Shown here in pieces: positions 8,413-17,273 of a stretch of 64,000 nt of DNA (the first letter of the stretch is position 1; each line of letters begins with the position of its first letter). Origin of the DNA: Helicobacter sp. 12S02634-8 (GTDB taxonomy: Bacteria > Campylobacterota > Campylobacteria > Campylobacterales > Helicobacteraceae); NCBI RefSeq assembly GCF_002272865.1, contig NZ_MLAP01000004.1:1-64000 (forward strand), in the 5' to 3' direction. Under the pieces are notes generated by a model. That model was given only the letters and a program-made list of their open reading frames with translations. It made no database searches and was not told where the DNA came from. Both the position numbers and the translations under genes were made by a program.

Positions 8413-10331
8413 ACTTTTCCTTTGTATTTGAAAGTCCTTTTGCCTTGAGTGTTTTGGATATCATCAAAGGCGTCTAGGCTATCCAAATAAGCAATGAGAT
8501 ATTTTCGGCTCAAAGGCAGATGATTTTTAAGCACTCCCATATCGATATAGCCATAAGTTTGTATCCACTCCCGCATTTGGGTATGCAGGCTTTTGAGAAT
8601 AGATTGCGCGATGAATAGATTGTGCTGGAGGCGTATGAGCTTTTTGTTTCCACAGAGGGCTTTGAGGGCTTTATCAGCACTTTTGGTATCAATAGCCAGC
8701 ATATCATAGATATTATACGGGGCTAGGGGGGTGAGCCCTTGGGATAGAATCGTTTGATAGAGCGTGTCTTGCAAATATTCATCGATGTTTTTGATATTGT
8801 TTTGCTTGGAGAGATAGAGATTATCCTTTTTGCTGATGAAACCTTCATATTCTAGGGAATCTAGGGCTTTTTGAATCAAGTTGATCGAAGCCCATTTGAG
8901 CTTTTGGTGGATACTATGGCTTGAGAGCAGTGCGTTTTTATTTTTGCTGAAAGTCTTGAGTATGTCATCTTTGATATTTTCAAAAGTTTGGGGGTGGTAG
9001 ATGACTAATTCTTGGGTGTCTAGGTAAATATCAGGGATATTTTGCGCGATTTGGATAGCTTCTTTTTGTGTGAGACTGAAACGTTGCGCAGAGCTGATGA
9101 GACCAAAGCCTTTTTTATGCACGCAAGCACAAAAGTAAAAAGCGCTTTTAAAATCCCTTTGGAGCAAGAAGTTGCAATAAGTGTATTTTTGCTTTTTTTT
9201 CATCACTTCAGTGATAGGGTTTAGCACTTCCCCACCGCCGATTGTTTTATCTTGTATCCTGAGGATAAATCTTTCACCAAAAATGCTGAATATTTTTTCA
9301 TCTGTTTTGAGGCTTGCGAGTATGTAGGGTCTGTTGGGTTGGGGCGTGTGGGATTTTTGCGCGAGTTCAAGGAGGGGTTGGAGGGAGGAGATTTTAGCAT
9401 TGCAGCGCTTCGTGCCGATAAAAAACTGCACAACTAGATTGTGTAAAGACATTTCTACCAAAGGATAGATGACAACATCAATTTCATCAAATCCCCTGAT
9501 ATAGCCCTTTTGACTCAGCAAATACCCACGCTTGAGCACAGAAGCACTCACGCCTTTGAGATTGAGGGCAATGCGATGGCTTGGCGTGGCTGTATCGATA
9601 AATGTGTGATGGTTTTCGATACTTTTAATACCTGCTTGTGTATCAAGCTCGCAGATATATACAGAGTCATTTTTATTCATTGTCCCACTCAGCACGCTTC
9701 CAGTGGTGATAGTCCCTGCTCCTGTAATGCTAAAAGCCCGATCGATGTAATAGCGAAAGAAAGGGGCTAGGGGTCTTTGGACTTTAGGGAGGGCATAGAG
9801 TAAATCAATGAGTTTTGCGTGCGTAGCAGGCTCATAGACACTAAAAGGAGAGATGGCAAATAGCTTAATATGATGGAGTTTTTCAAACTCTTTTTGGATA
9901 TCGTTTTGGAGTTTTGCTAGCACAGATGGTGTGTTTTGGAGGTCGATTTTAGTGATGACTACGATGGCTAAGGGGATAGCTAGCATATCAGCGATTTGGA
10001 GATGTTCGATACTTTGGGGTTTCAAACCCTCATTTGCTCCCACTACAAGCAGCAAAGCATCGATTCCAAAAGAGCCCGCGATCATATTTTTGATGAGTTT
10101 ATCGTGCCCTGGGACATCGATCAATGCGATATTTCTAGCATTTTTGTTTTCTGTTTTGTCTTCTGTTTGTTTGGGAGGGAGGTAGAGATGGGAAAAGCTA
10201 ATATCTAGGGTGATACCTCTTTGTTTTTCTTCAGGTTTTTCATCGCCATCAAAGCCATTGAGCGCCTTGATAAGGCTAGTTTTGCCGTGGTCGATATGCC
10301 CGCCTAGACCGATGATGAGATCATTTTGCAT
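8403..10331 (-). CDS. selB: SelB, selenocysteine-specific elongation factor
   Basis: GTP-dependent factor that brings Sec-tRNA to UGA codons marked by a SECIS hairpin. About 642 residues. The GTPase domain opens with GLGGHIDHGKTSLI (G1), then DVPGHDKLIKNMIAG (G3) and VVITKIDL (G4), followed by EF-Tu-like barrels and a long C-terminal part expected to hold the winged helices that bind the mRNA hairpin. I chose the ATG at 10331, which has TTGAGG 6 bases upstream; a TTG at 10343 is in frame but less well placed. It overlaps the end of selA by 11 bases and the next gene by 10, so the three genes are translationally coupled. Confidence 0.95.
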   Translation of the reverse strand: MQNDLIIGLGGHIDHGKTSLIKALNGFDGDEKPEEKQRGITLDISFSHLYLPPKQTEDKTENKNARNIALIDVPGHDKLIKNMIAGSFGIDALLLVVGANEGLKPQSIEHLQIADMLAIPLAIVVITKIDLQNTPSVLAKLQNDIQKEFEKLHHIKLFAISPFSVYEPATHAKLIDLLYALPKVQRPLAPFFRYYIDRAFSITGAGTITTGSVLSGTMNKNDSVYICELDTQAGIKSIENHHTFIDTATPSHRIALNLKGVSASVLKRGYLLSQKGYIRGFDEIDVVIYPLVEMSLHNLVVQFFIGTKRCNAKISSLQPLLELAQKSHTPQPNRPYILASLKTDEKIFSIFGERFILRIQDKTIGGGEVLNPITEVMKKKQKYTYCNFLLQRDFKSAFYFCACVHKKGFGLISSAQRFSLTQKEAIQIAQNIPDIYLDTQELVIYHPQTFENIKDDILKTFSKNKNALLSSHSIHQKLKWASINLIQKALDSLEYEGFISKKDNLYLSKQNNIKNIDEYLQDTLYQTILSQGLTPLAPYNIYDMLAIDTKSADKALKALCGNKKLIRLQHNLFIAQSILKSLHTQMREWIQTYGYIDMGVLKNHLPLSRKYLIAYLDSLDAFDDIQNTQGKRTFKYKGKVCD

Positions 10332-11670
10332 TAAGAACCTCAAGAAAAATCTGTTTGATTGCGTTAAGATGATGGGGCTCTAAGCAGCGCATATCAAGGA
10401 GGATTTTGTCATTTTGGATTCTAGCGATCAGGCCATTTTGCCGTATTTTTTCATTGAGGGCTTGGGTTTTGATATGCATATGACTCAAAGCAATCCCATA
10501 TGATGGGAATTCTTCTTGTGGCAAAGCCCCTCCACCTGCCATAGATCCCAAAGGTGTCAGCACACATTGCATGCCAGAGAGCGTATTGAGCGATTGGGCT
10601 AGTTGCTCTGCTTTTTGGCGCAGGCTCTCTAAGGGCTCATGGAGCATGCGCTGGGTGGGTATCATCTCCAAATCGCCCTCTATGTAGGCTTGCAAGGTAG
10701 CGCTGAGTGCGAAAATAGTGAATTTATCCACACGCAAAGCGCGCAAAAGATGGTTTTTTTTGAGTTGGTCGATGAGATGTTTTTTACCAAAGATAATCCC
10801 TGCTTGAGGCCCCCCTAAGAGCTTATCCCCGCTAAAGCTCACCAAACTAGGATTTTTAGCAGCAATTGCAATCAAAGAGGCTTCATTGACACCATCAATG
10901 GGGGTGATATAGCCACTACCAACATCATAATAATCAATCAAATGGTGTGCTTGGGCTAGCTTGCTTAGATCCTCAAAACAGACTTCTTGCACAAAACCGA
11001 TTTGCTTGAAATTGCTTTGATGGGCTTTGATGATGAGGGCAGAGTCTTGTGTGATGGCGTTTTGATAGTCGCGCAGATAAGTTTTATTGGTCGTGCCAAC
11101 TTCTTTAAGGTGCGCACCTGCAGAAATAATCACTTCAGGAATACGAAAGCTCCCGCCGATTTCAATCAGCTCCCCCCGAGAGATGATGACTTCTTTGTCT
11201 TTGGCAAAGGTATTGGTGATGAGTAAGACAGCGCTTGCGTTGTTATTGACAACAAGCACATCTTCACAGCCCAGTAACGCGCACAAGAGCTTTTGGATAC
11301 TCGCATACCTCTCTCCGCGCTCGCCTGTGGCTAGATTGTATTCAAGGTTGTTGTATCCACTCAAAAGGGGCGTGATTTTCTCTAATAGCTTGGGGGAGAA
11401 TATGCTGCGCCCTAGGTTGGTCTGGAGGATAATCCCTGTGGCGTTGATAAGGGGTTTAGAGCTTGGGGTCAAAAGAGCGCAATAAGCACGATCTATTTTT
11501 GCTAGGATTTCTGCATATGATGGGAGGGGCTGGCCTTGGCACAGACCTTGGCGCAGGCTTTCTATGAGCTCTTGGGCAAGTCTTTTGAGTAAAGAGGGGT
11601 TTTTGTTTTGGAATCTTGGCTCTTTGAGGAGCTTGTCGATTTTGGGGAGTTGGGATAGGGCTTCTCTCAA
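10321..11670 (-). CDS. selA: SelA, L-seryl-tRNA(Sec) selenium transferase
   Basis: PLP enzyme that converts Ser-tRNA(Sec) to Sec-tRNA(Sec) with selenophosphate. The PLP lysine lies in SFSGDKLLGGPQAG, and VLVVNNNASAVLL, ELIEIGGSFRIPE and VGTTNKT are typical SelA segments. The frame is open up to 11754, but that would run into the tRNA-Sec gene. The better start is the TTG at 11670 (LREALSQLPKIDKLL), with AAAAGGA 8 bases before it, giving 449 residues against about 463 in E. coli. A TATAAT on the minus strand at 11713-11708 fits this start. First gene of the selA-selB-NifS-like operon. Confidence 0.94.
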   Translation of the reverse strand: MREALSQLPKIDKLLKEPRFQNKNPSLLKRLAQELIESLRQGLCQGQPLPSYAEILAKIDRAYCALLTPSSKPLINATGIILQTNLGRSIFSPKLLEKITPLLSGYNNLEYNLATGERGERYASIQKLLCALLGCEDVLVVNNNASAVLLITNTFAKDKEVIISRGELIEIGGSFRIPEVIISAGAHLKEVGTTNKTYLRDYQNAITQDSALIIKAHQSNFKQIGFVQEVCFEDLSKLAQAHHLIDYYDVGSGYITPIDGVNEASLIAIAAKNPSLVSFSGDKLLGGPQAGIIFGKKHLIDQLKKNHLLRALRVDKFTIFALSATLQAYIEGDLEMIPTQRMLHEPLESLRQKAEQLAQSLNTLSGMQCVLTPLGSMAGGGALPQEEFPSYGIALSHMHIKTQALNEKIRQNGLIARIQNDKILLDMRCLEPHHLNAIKQIFLEVLNAK

Positions 11671-11707
11671 AGCAAGTGTCCTTTTAAGGGAATTTAAAAT
11701 AAATGCA

Positions 11708-11715
11708 ATTATAAT
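11708..11715. promoter_or_regulatory. Overlapping divergent -10 elements for selA and tRNA-Sec
   Basis: The eight bases ATTATAAT contain TATAAT on the plus strand (11710-11715), about 26 bases before the tRNA-Sec gene, and TATAAT on the minus strand (11713-11708), about 38 bases before the selA TTG. The two -10 boxes overlap almost completely, so polymerase can occupy only one direction at a time. No clear TTGACA-like -35 is seen on either side, as is common in this lineage. Confidence 0.5.
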
Positions 11716-11740
11716 ACAAGGGCTTTTAAGTTTTGTCAAA

Positions 11741-11838
11741 TGGGGGGCAAGCATAGCTGGTGCGTGCCTTGGACTTCAAATCCAAAGAGCGTCTAGGTGT
11801 CTGGATGCTGGAAAGTTCGATTCTTTCGCCCTCTCGCC
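11741..11838 (+). tRNA. selC: tRNA-Sec (anticodon TCA)
   Basis: A selenocysteine tRNA read by hand. The anticodon TCA is at 11776-11778 in loop CTTCAAA, closed by TTGGA/TCCAA. The long variable arm folds as an 8-pair stem, GCGTCTAG with CTGGATGC around loop GTGT. The T arm is GAAAG-TTCGATT-CTTTC (11811-11827). The acceptor is GGGGGGC (11742-11748) with GCCCTCT (11828-11834), then C, the expected discriminator G and CC at 11836-11838. If G11836 is position 73, the first pair is T11741 with C11835, a mismatch, so the 5' end is uncertain by one base. It lies divergently next to selA. Confidence 0.93.
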
Positions 11839-11994
11839 TCTTTAGATACTCTAAAATACTGCATAAATTTTATAAAATCTAAGCAAAACCCCACAAATAT
11901 CCCAACACATTAAAATAGCTTTGGAGTTTTTGTGCCTTGTTTTATTGGATAAAAATCTAAATATACAAGAAAAATTGAGAAAAGATTTAAGGAG

Positions 11995-12071
11995 TGGTGG
12001 ACCTTGCAGGACTCGAACCTGCGACCGATCGGTTATGAGCCGAGCGCTCTAACCAGCTGAGCTAAGGGTCC
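11995..12071 (-). tRNA. tRNA with CAT anticodon (Ile2 or elongator Met)
   Basis: A 77-base cloverleaf with encoded CCA. On the minus strand it starts GGACCCTTAGCTCAGCTGG and ends AAGGTCCACCA. The anticodon loop is CTCATAA between CTCGG-like and CCGAT-like stems, giving CAT. The opening GGACCCTTAGCTCAG resembles Ile2 tRNAs (CAT modified to lysidine) more than Met, but I cannot separate them with certainty. The acceptor has one C-A mismatch at pair 6. The stop codon of rodA lies inside this tRNA, at its anticodon loop. Confidence 0.9.
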
Positions 12072-13181
12072 TTTTTTGTTGATATTTCTGAAGGGATTGG
12101 AATTGTAGCGAAAATTAAACCTAAAGGCAAGCAGGTTTTCAAGGATTGCAAACAACACAACAAAGGTGATAAAACTACTCCCCCCATAGCTAAATACAGG
12201 CAGAGGTATGCCCACAACAGGGGCAAGACCTATAGTCATAGCGATATTGACCCCCACATACACAAAAATCAAAATCGCAATCCCCCCTGCAATGACTTTC
12301 AAGCGATAGTCCTTAGAATCGAGCAATGAAAATGAAAGGATATGCAAAATCAGCCCGATATAAAGCCCAATCAAGACAATCGCACCCATAAAGCCAAAGC
12401 GCTCCACATAATAAGCAAATATAAAATCGCTTGTAGCGATGGGGAGGAATTTGAGCTGTGTTTGGGTGGAGTTTTTCTTGGATTTGCCTAGCAGCCCCCC
12501 TGAGCCGATAGTGATGATGGATTGCTGCACATGGTAGCTGGGCTTTTCAGCCACAAAGTCGTGTATGCGTTTGCGTTGATAATCGTGCAAAGAGCTATAA
12601 ATCAATGGCGAGGCCACTAAAATGGTGATCAAAATCGAAAGCCAAATTTTATAATTCACTCCCACTAAAAACAAAATCCCAAATCCCATGATGACAACAA
12701 CCAAAGCTGTGCCTAAATCAGGCTGTTTGAGTATGAGCAAAAAGGGCAGGAGGATATAAAAGCTAATTTTTAAAAAATCTTTCCAGCCATAGCCCCATCT
12801 TGGCGGCGGGTTGTGGTAGATGATATTAGCTAACATCAATAAAATAGCGATTTTCACAGGCTCACTAGGCTGCAAAGACACTCCGATACCTGGGATCGTG
12901 ATCCATCGCTGTGCACCTAGCTTGGTTGTTCCATAAAAATCTGTAATCAAAAGCAATAAAATACAAATCCAATAAAACACCCCCACGCTCTTAGAAAGAC
13001 TCCTAAAAGGGATAAAAAACACAATCCAAAACAGAAAAAATCCCGATATGATATAAATCAGCTGCTTGAAACTCAAGGCTTCATTGGCTTCGTGGATCAG
13101 AAAAAACGAAATACCAATGATAGGCAAGATCAGAAAAAGGAGTAAAAAATCAAAATGTGTTAAAATCCGCCTATCAATCAT
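12033..13181 (-). CDS. rodA: RodA, SEDS-family peptidoglycan glycosyltransferase
   Basis: An approximately ten-helix membrane protein (382 residues) that polymerises glycan strands for cell elongation with a class B PBP. Family motifs include LGAQRWI, LQPSEPVKIAILLMLANII, LKQPDLGTALV, ITIGSGGLLGKSKK and VVGIPLPVFSYGGSSF. The last 13 sense codons (GPLAQLVRALGS plus stop) are not RodA sequence: the frame runs out of the real C-terminus (around NPFRNINKK) into the tRNA gene on the same strand and stops at TAA 12035-12033 in the anticodon loop. There is no earlier stop. It is divergent from the RluA-type gene, with 57 bases between the two starts. Confidence 0.93.
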   Translation of the reverse strand: MIDRRILTHFDFLLLFLILPIIGISFFLIHEANEALSFKQLIYIISGFFLFWIVFFIPFRSLSKSVGVFYWICILLLLITDFYGTTKLGAQRWITIPGIGVSLQPSEPVKIAILLMLANIIYHNPPPRWGYGWKDFLKISFYILLPFLLILKQPDLGTALVVVIMGFGILFLVGVNYKIWLSILITILVASPLIYSSLHDYQRKRIHDFVAEKPSYHVQQSIITIGSGGLLGKSKKNSTQTQLKFLPIATSDFIFAYYVERFGFMGAIVLIGLYIGLILHILSFSLLDSKDYRLKVIAGGIAILIFVYVGVNIAMTIGLAPVVGIPLPVFSYGGSSFITFVVLFAILENLLAFRFNFRYNSNPFRNINKKGPLAQLVRALGS

Positions 13182-13238
13182 TGGGTCTTGCCTTTTTGGT
13201 ATTTGGGAATTTTATCAAATTTTAGACGGATATGCTGT

Positions 13239-14222
13239 ATGAAAAAAACATTTCAAATCAAAGATTTTTATCCGCGCCTAGACGGGTTTTTATCTCAAGA
13301 GCTTGAGATTTCTAAGAGTCAAGTGCTTGGCTGGATCAAAAGTTCTTTAGTCACTTTAAATGGTCAAATCGTCCAAAAAGGTGGGCTGAAGCTCAAAAAT
13401 GGCGATTGTATCACTCTATTGCCCCCACCTCCCCTCACACAGCAGCACACACCGCCCATACCTCAAATGGATATCGATATTATCTATGAAGATACCGATA
13501 TTTTACTCCTCAACAAACCCCCCCATCTCATTATCCACAAAGCCCCTAGCGTCAAAGAAGCGACTTTAGTTGATTGGCTCAAATCCAAGGGCTTTGCCCT
13601 CTCTGATATCAGCCATCAAGAGCGTTATGGGATTGTCCATAGGCTCGATAAAGACACGAGTGGGGCTATCTTGATTGCTAAAAACAACCACGCCCATATC
13701 CGGCTATCTGAGCAGCTTAAAAATCGCGTGATGGGGCGGTATTATCTGTGCGTCATCACCCCACCACTTTTGCGCCCAAGCACCATAGAATGCCAACTAG
13801 GGCGCCACCCAAACAATCGCTTGAAAATGACTAATCTTGATAGACTCAAGCTCTCTTTAAGCAGCGCACGATACTCCAAAAGCCAGTTTGTGCCCTTGCT
13901 CTCAAGCAAAAACGGGGCTTTGAGCTTGCTTTGTGCGAAGCTTTTTACAGGCAGAACCCATCAGATCCGCGCACATTTAGAGAGCATTTCTCGGCATATC
14001 ATCGGCGATAAACTCTATGGCACACAAGATACATATGATGTGCGTATGCTTTTGCACGCATATTTGATTTATTTTTCTCACCCCAGAACTGGCAAAAAAA
14101 TGTTTTTTAAAGTTCCTGTTTTTGATGATATGCTAGAATTTTTGGTTAAAAATTTTGATAAGGTAGGTTTGGATGCAGCTATCAGAGAAGATCAAATTCT
14201 TCGTAGCTTTGATACTTTTTAG
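13239..14222 (+). CDS. RluA-family 23S rRNA pseudouridine synthase (RluD/RluC type)
   Basis: About 327 residues: an N-terminal S4 RNA-binding domain (KSQVLGWIKSSLVTLNGQIV) followed by a RluA catalytic domain with the catalytic aspartate in GIVHRLDKDTSG and later FTGRTHQIRAHL. It isomerises specific uridines in rRNA; the exact site cannot be read from sequence. The ATG at 13239 (MKKTFQIKDFYPRLDGFL) fits family length; an upstream in-frame ATG at 13188 would add 17 unrelated residues. The FN3 lipoprotein gene starts inside its last 50 bases. It heads a plus-strand run that continues to the flagellar genes and matches the order I recall in H. pylori. Confidence 0.9.
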   Translation: MKKTFQIKDFYPRLDGFLSQELEISKSQVLGWIKSSLVTLNGQIVQKGGLKLKNGDCITLLPPPPLTQQHTPPIPQMDIDIIYEDTDILLLNKPPHLIIHKAPSVKEATLVDWLKSKGFALSDISHQERYGIVHRLDKDTSGAILIAKNNHAHIRLSEQLKNRVMGRYYLCVITPPLLRPSTIECQLGRHPNNRLKMTNLDRLKLSLSSARYSKSQFVPLLSSKNGALSLLCAKLFTGRTHQIRAHLESISRHIIGDKLYGTQDTYDVRMLLHAYLIYFSHPRTGKKMFFKVPVFDDMLEFLVKNFDKVGLDAAIREDQILRSFDTF

Positions 14223-15426
14223 TTTGCTTGCAGGCTGTGCTTCGATGCAAAATAATATGCTCTCACTCTTTGGCAGAGAAGATAAAATCGATACAGGTTT
14301 GCCTATCATCAAAGATGTCAAGACTATCAATGATGTGCGTTCTGTGGGGTTTGAGTGGGGGAGTATCGATGACACTTCCTTGGTAGCAGGATTTGTGCTC
14401 TATCGTATCGAAAAAGATGGTGTGCTCAAAAAAATTGCCACAATCAAAAATCCCCTAGCAACGCATTATTATGATAATGGTCTGACCCCTTTGAGTGCGT
14501 ATTCTTATCAGATTTCTACACTCGGTAAAGATGGCGCAGTATCCCCGCGCTCACCGATTATTCACATCAAGACTTCTTTTATCGATGCTGTTGAAAGCGT
14601 GTTTGCCTCTGAGGGCTATCCTAAAGAAATCAAGCTCATCTGGAGCCCCCACCCCAATCCAAGCATATCCAAATACATTATCCAGCGCCTTGATGATCGT
14701 GGCGTTTTTCTCAATATCGGTGCGGTCAAAAATAGGCTATATGTAGAATATTTTGATAAAAATCTCCAAGATGGCAAGGAATATAAATATCGTGTGATTG
14801 CTGAGAGCTTTGAGGGGGCAAAATCCTTGCCTAGCCCGATTGCAGTAGGCAAGACAAAAGCGCAGCCCAGCCCGATTACCCATCTTTTAGCAAGCAACAA
14901 TCTCCCGCGAGCCATCAAGCTAGATTGGGATCTCTCCCCTCAAGAAGATGTGGTTGCTTATAGAGTCTATAGTGCAGGGTCGATCAAAGATCATTTTAAA
15001 ATGATTGCCCAAACTAAAGAAAATCACTACACAGATAAAATCCCCCAAGATGGCGTTGAAAGATTTTATAAAGTTATCCCCCTCGATAGCACAGGACTGC
15101 AAGGAGAGCTACCGATAGGAGCAGTCAAAGGCATGACACTCACCCCTCCACCTACCCCTATCATCATCAAAGGCGTGATCCAAAACAATCAAGCTGTGAT
15201 TTTATGGCAAAGTATCGATGATATGAGAGTGAAAAATTATGCAGTTTATCGCTATGAGGGGAGTTTCTCAAGCAAGCCTTTGCGGTTTGGAGATATTACA
15301 AAAAATGAATTCATTGACAAAGAAATGACAGCAGGCAAAAAATATCGCTATCAAGTCGTAAGCGTTGATGGCAATGGGATTGAATCTGCCCCAAGCAAAG
15401 AAGTTGAGCTTCTTATCAATAGGTAG
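14173..15426 (+). CDS. Lipoprotein with fibronectin type III repeats
   Basis: 417 residues. The N-terminus is a lipoprotein signal (KIKFFVALILFSLLAGCAS, lipobox LAGC with Cys22), so the protein should be lipid-anchored in the envelope. The rest is four FN3-like beta-sandwich units of about 95 residues, each with the recurring pattern of a valine/tyrosine strand, GKEYKYRV or KKYRYQV and a conserved YRI/YRV. AAGGTAGG lies just upstream of the ATG, and the start overlaps the previous gene by 50 bases. trmB begins 3 bases after the stop. Function is unknown; position between cell-shape and division genes hints at an envelope role, which is inference. Confidence 0.85.
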   Translation: MQLSEKIKFFVALILFSLLAGCASMQNNMLSLFGREDKIDTGLPIIKDVKTINDVRSVGFEWGSIDDTSLVAGFVLYRIEKDGVLKKIATIKNPLATHYYDNGLTPLSAYSYQISTLGKDGAVSPRSPIIHIKTSFIDAVESVFASEGYPKEIKLIWSPHPNPSISKYIIQRLDDRGVFLNIGAVKNRLYVEYFDKNLQDGKEYKYRVIAESFEGAKSLPSPIAVGKTKAQPSPITHLLASNNLPRAIKLDWDLSPQEDVVAYRVYSAGSIKDHFKMIAQTKENHYTDKIPQDGVERFYKVIPLDSTGLQGELPIGAVKGMTLTPPPTPIIIKGVIQNNQAVILWQSIDDMRVKNYAVYRYEGSFSSKPLRFGDITKNEFIDKEMTAGKKYRYQVVSVDGNGIESAPSKEVELLINR

Positions 15427-15429
15427 TGT

Positions 15430-16605
15430 ATGCCACATTTTTTAGCCAAAAAGACCCATTTCCCCAGCTATCCATTTACGCAAGATGGCTATGAATTCTG
15501 CTTTGAAGCCTCTAGCATACACAGCCAATCAGAAAGCCTGATTCATGTGCGTTTTTGTGGAGATGGAGGGGAAAAGACCTTTTTTGTCCGTAAAATCAAC
15601 AGAGCCCAAGATATACTCTTTAAAGCCGAAAAAATCACCAAGCCACAGCCTATAGGTATCCTCAAAGGGGCTTTACGGGCGTTAGCCCAAAAGTGTGAAG
15701 TCATCGTGCACAATCTCAATAACGATTCAATGCGTCAAGTCATACAAAGCAAATTTTTACTCAGCCCTAAAGAACTCATCGCACGCACTCAAAAAGAGTT
15801 TTGTATTGAAATTGGCTTTGGCTCAGGGCGACACCTCCTCAAGCAAGCCCAGCTACACCCACAAACAGATTATATCGGGGTGGAGATCCACACGCCCTCT
15901 ATCGAGCAAGTTTTAAGGCAGATTGAGCTTTTGGGACTGCAAAATGTGCTGATTGTGTGTATGGACGCAAGGATTTTGCTTGAGATCCTCCCCTCCAATC
16001 AATGCCAAGCAATCTATATCCACTTCCCTATCCCTTGGCACAAATCCCCCCACCGCCGTGTGATGAGTCAAAAGCTACTCACACAAGCCCTGCGAGTGCT
16101 TGCTCCCAATGCGCCCTTAGAGCTCCGAACAGATGATTTGGGATATTTCCAAGACAGCTTGAGCCTTGCTATGGAGCAAGAGGTGGCACGAATTCAAGCA
16201 GCAAAGAACCTTTCAAATGTGGTTGTGAGTAAGTATGAAGCAAGATGGCAAAGAAAGCAAAAAGATATTTTTGACCTAAAAATTTTCTCACTCCACCATC
16301 ACGAAAGCGAAAAAATAGAGTATGATTTTGTGTTTGATTTTTCTCTCCCCAAGCACGCACTCACACATCGGTTTGAAAAAATCATCAAAAAAGACTATTT
16401 TTTGCATATTTGTGATGTTTTCCAATCGGATTGTTTTTGGATTGTATCGGTGAGTTTTGGGGACTTTGAGAGGCCTTTGAGCAAGCTAATCATTTTTGAT
16501 ATACTTGCTCAAAAAATCTATTATTTTGGTGGAGATCCCCTAGCAACAAGGGCAAATATCAAATCCCACCAAGAGCTTTTGCGCTTACTAATGGAGGAGA
16601 GATGA
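15430..16605 (+). CDS. trmB: TrmB, tRNA (guanine-46-N7)-methyltransferase, long form
   Basis: 391 residues, longer than the roughly 240 of E. coli TrmB because of an N-terminal extension of about 115 residues and a C-terminal tail, as in other Helicobacter. The SAM site is EIGFGSGRHLLKQA (from about residue 127), followed by IGVEIHTPSIEQVL and the IHFPIPWHKSPHRRV motif of the family (normally FPDPWPKKRH). The enzyme places m7G46 in tRNA variable loops. The ATG overlaps nothing but sits 3 bases after the lipoprotein stop, and ftsE starts within its last 4 bases (ATGA). Confidence 0.92.
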   Translation: MPHFLAKKTHFPSYPFTQDGYEFCFEASSIHSQSESLIHVRFCGDGGEKTFFVRKINRAQDILFKAEKITKPQPIGILKGALRALAQKCEVIVHNLNNDSMRQVIQSKFLLSPKELIARTQKEFCIEIGFGSGRHLLKQAQLHPQTDYIGVEIHTPSIEQVLRQIELLGLQNVLIVCMDARILLEILPSNQCQAIYIHFPIPWHKSPHRRVMSQKLLTQALRVLAPNAPLELRTDDLGYFQDSLSLAMEQEVARIQAAKNLSNVVVSKYEARWQRKQKDIFDLKIFSLHHHESEKIEYDFVFDFSLPKHALTHRFEKIIKKDYFLHICDVFQSDCFWIVSVSFGDFERPLSKLIIFDILAQKIYYFGGDPLATRANIKSHQELLRLLMEER

Positions 16606-17273
16606 ATAGCATCATTGAAGCAAGCAATTTATGTCTGGGATATAAAAAGGGAGAGCCTATCATCAAAGATGCGAATTTTGCCATCGAACACAAGGATTTT
16701 GTCTTTATATCAGGGGCGAGTGGGAGCGGGAAAAGCACTTTGCTGCGGTCTTTGTATGGGAATTTATCAATATTTGATGGGAGTTTGAGGGTCTGTGATA
16801 TTGATATTGCCCACGCAAGCAAACGGCTCATCAATCAACTACGCCAAAATATCGGGATTGTTTTTCAAGACTATAAACTCATTGAAGAATGGACGGTGGA
16901 GAAAAATATTTGCTTACCGATGGTTATCTCTGGCTATAAAAAGGAAGTGTGTAACTCTCAAGTCGAAAAGCTGCTCTCCCATGTTGATTTGCTCTATAAA
17001 TCCCACCACTACCCCCTAGAGCTCAGCGGGGGCGAACAGCAAAGAGTGGCAATGGCTCGAGCGATCGCCCATCGCCCTATGCTGATTTTAGCAGATGAAC
17101 CCACTGGGAATTTAGACGATTACTCTAGCGATATGATTTGGAGTTTGCTCAAAAGTGCCAATGAGCAGCTTGATGTTACCATCGTTGTTGTCACCCATAG
17201 AATCCCCGATCGGCTCAATATCCCCTATAGAAAGCTCAACATCAAAGATGGAGAAGTGTATGAATACTCTTAA
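16602..17273 (+). CDS. ftsE: FtsE, cell-division ABC ATPase
   Basis: 223-residue single ABC cassette: Walker [11 protein letters not shown]-loop region [15 protein letters not shown], signature [15 protein letters not shown], Walker [13 protein letters not shown] and switch VVTHR. With FtsX it forms the division-ring complex that couples ATP hydrolysis to septal peptidoglycan hydrolysis through an EnvC-type partner. It shares an ATGA overlap with trmB and overlaps the ftsX start by 14 bases, so the subunits are translationally coupled. Confidence 0.95.
   Translation: MNSIIEASNLCLGYKKGEPIIKDANFAIEHKDFVFISGASGSGKSTLLRSLYGNLSIFDGSLRVCDIDIAHASKRLINQLRQNIGIVFQDYKLIEEWTVEKNICLPMVISGYKKEVCNSQVEKLLSHVDLLYKSHHYPLELSGGEQQRVAMARAIAHRPMLILADEPTGNLDDYSSDMIWSLLKSANEQLDVTIVVVTHRIPDRLNIPYRKLNIKDGEVYEYS

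Noticed and set aside
10321..11754. selA start at ATG 11754
   Set aside because: It would overlap tRNA-Sec and lie upstream of the minus-strand -10 box; TTG 11670 has a ribosome site and fits family length.
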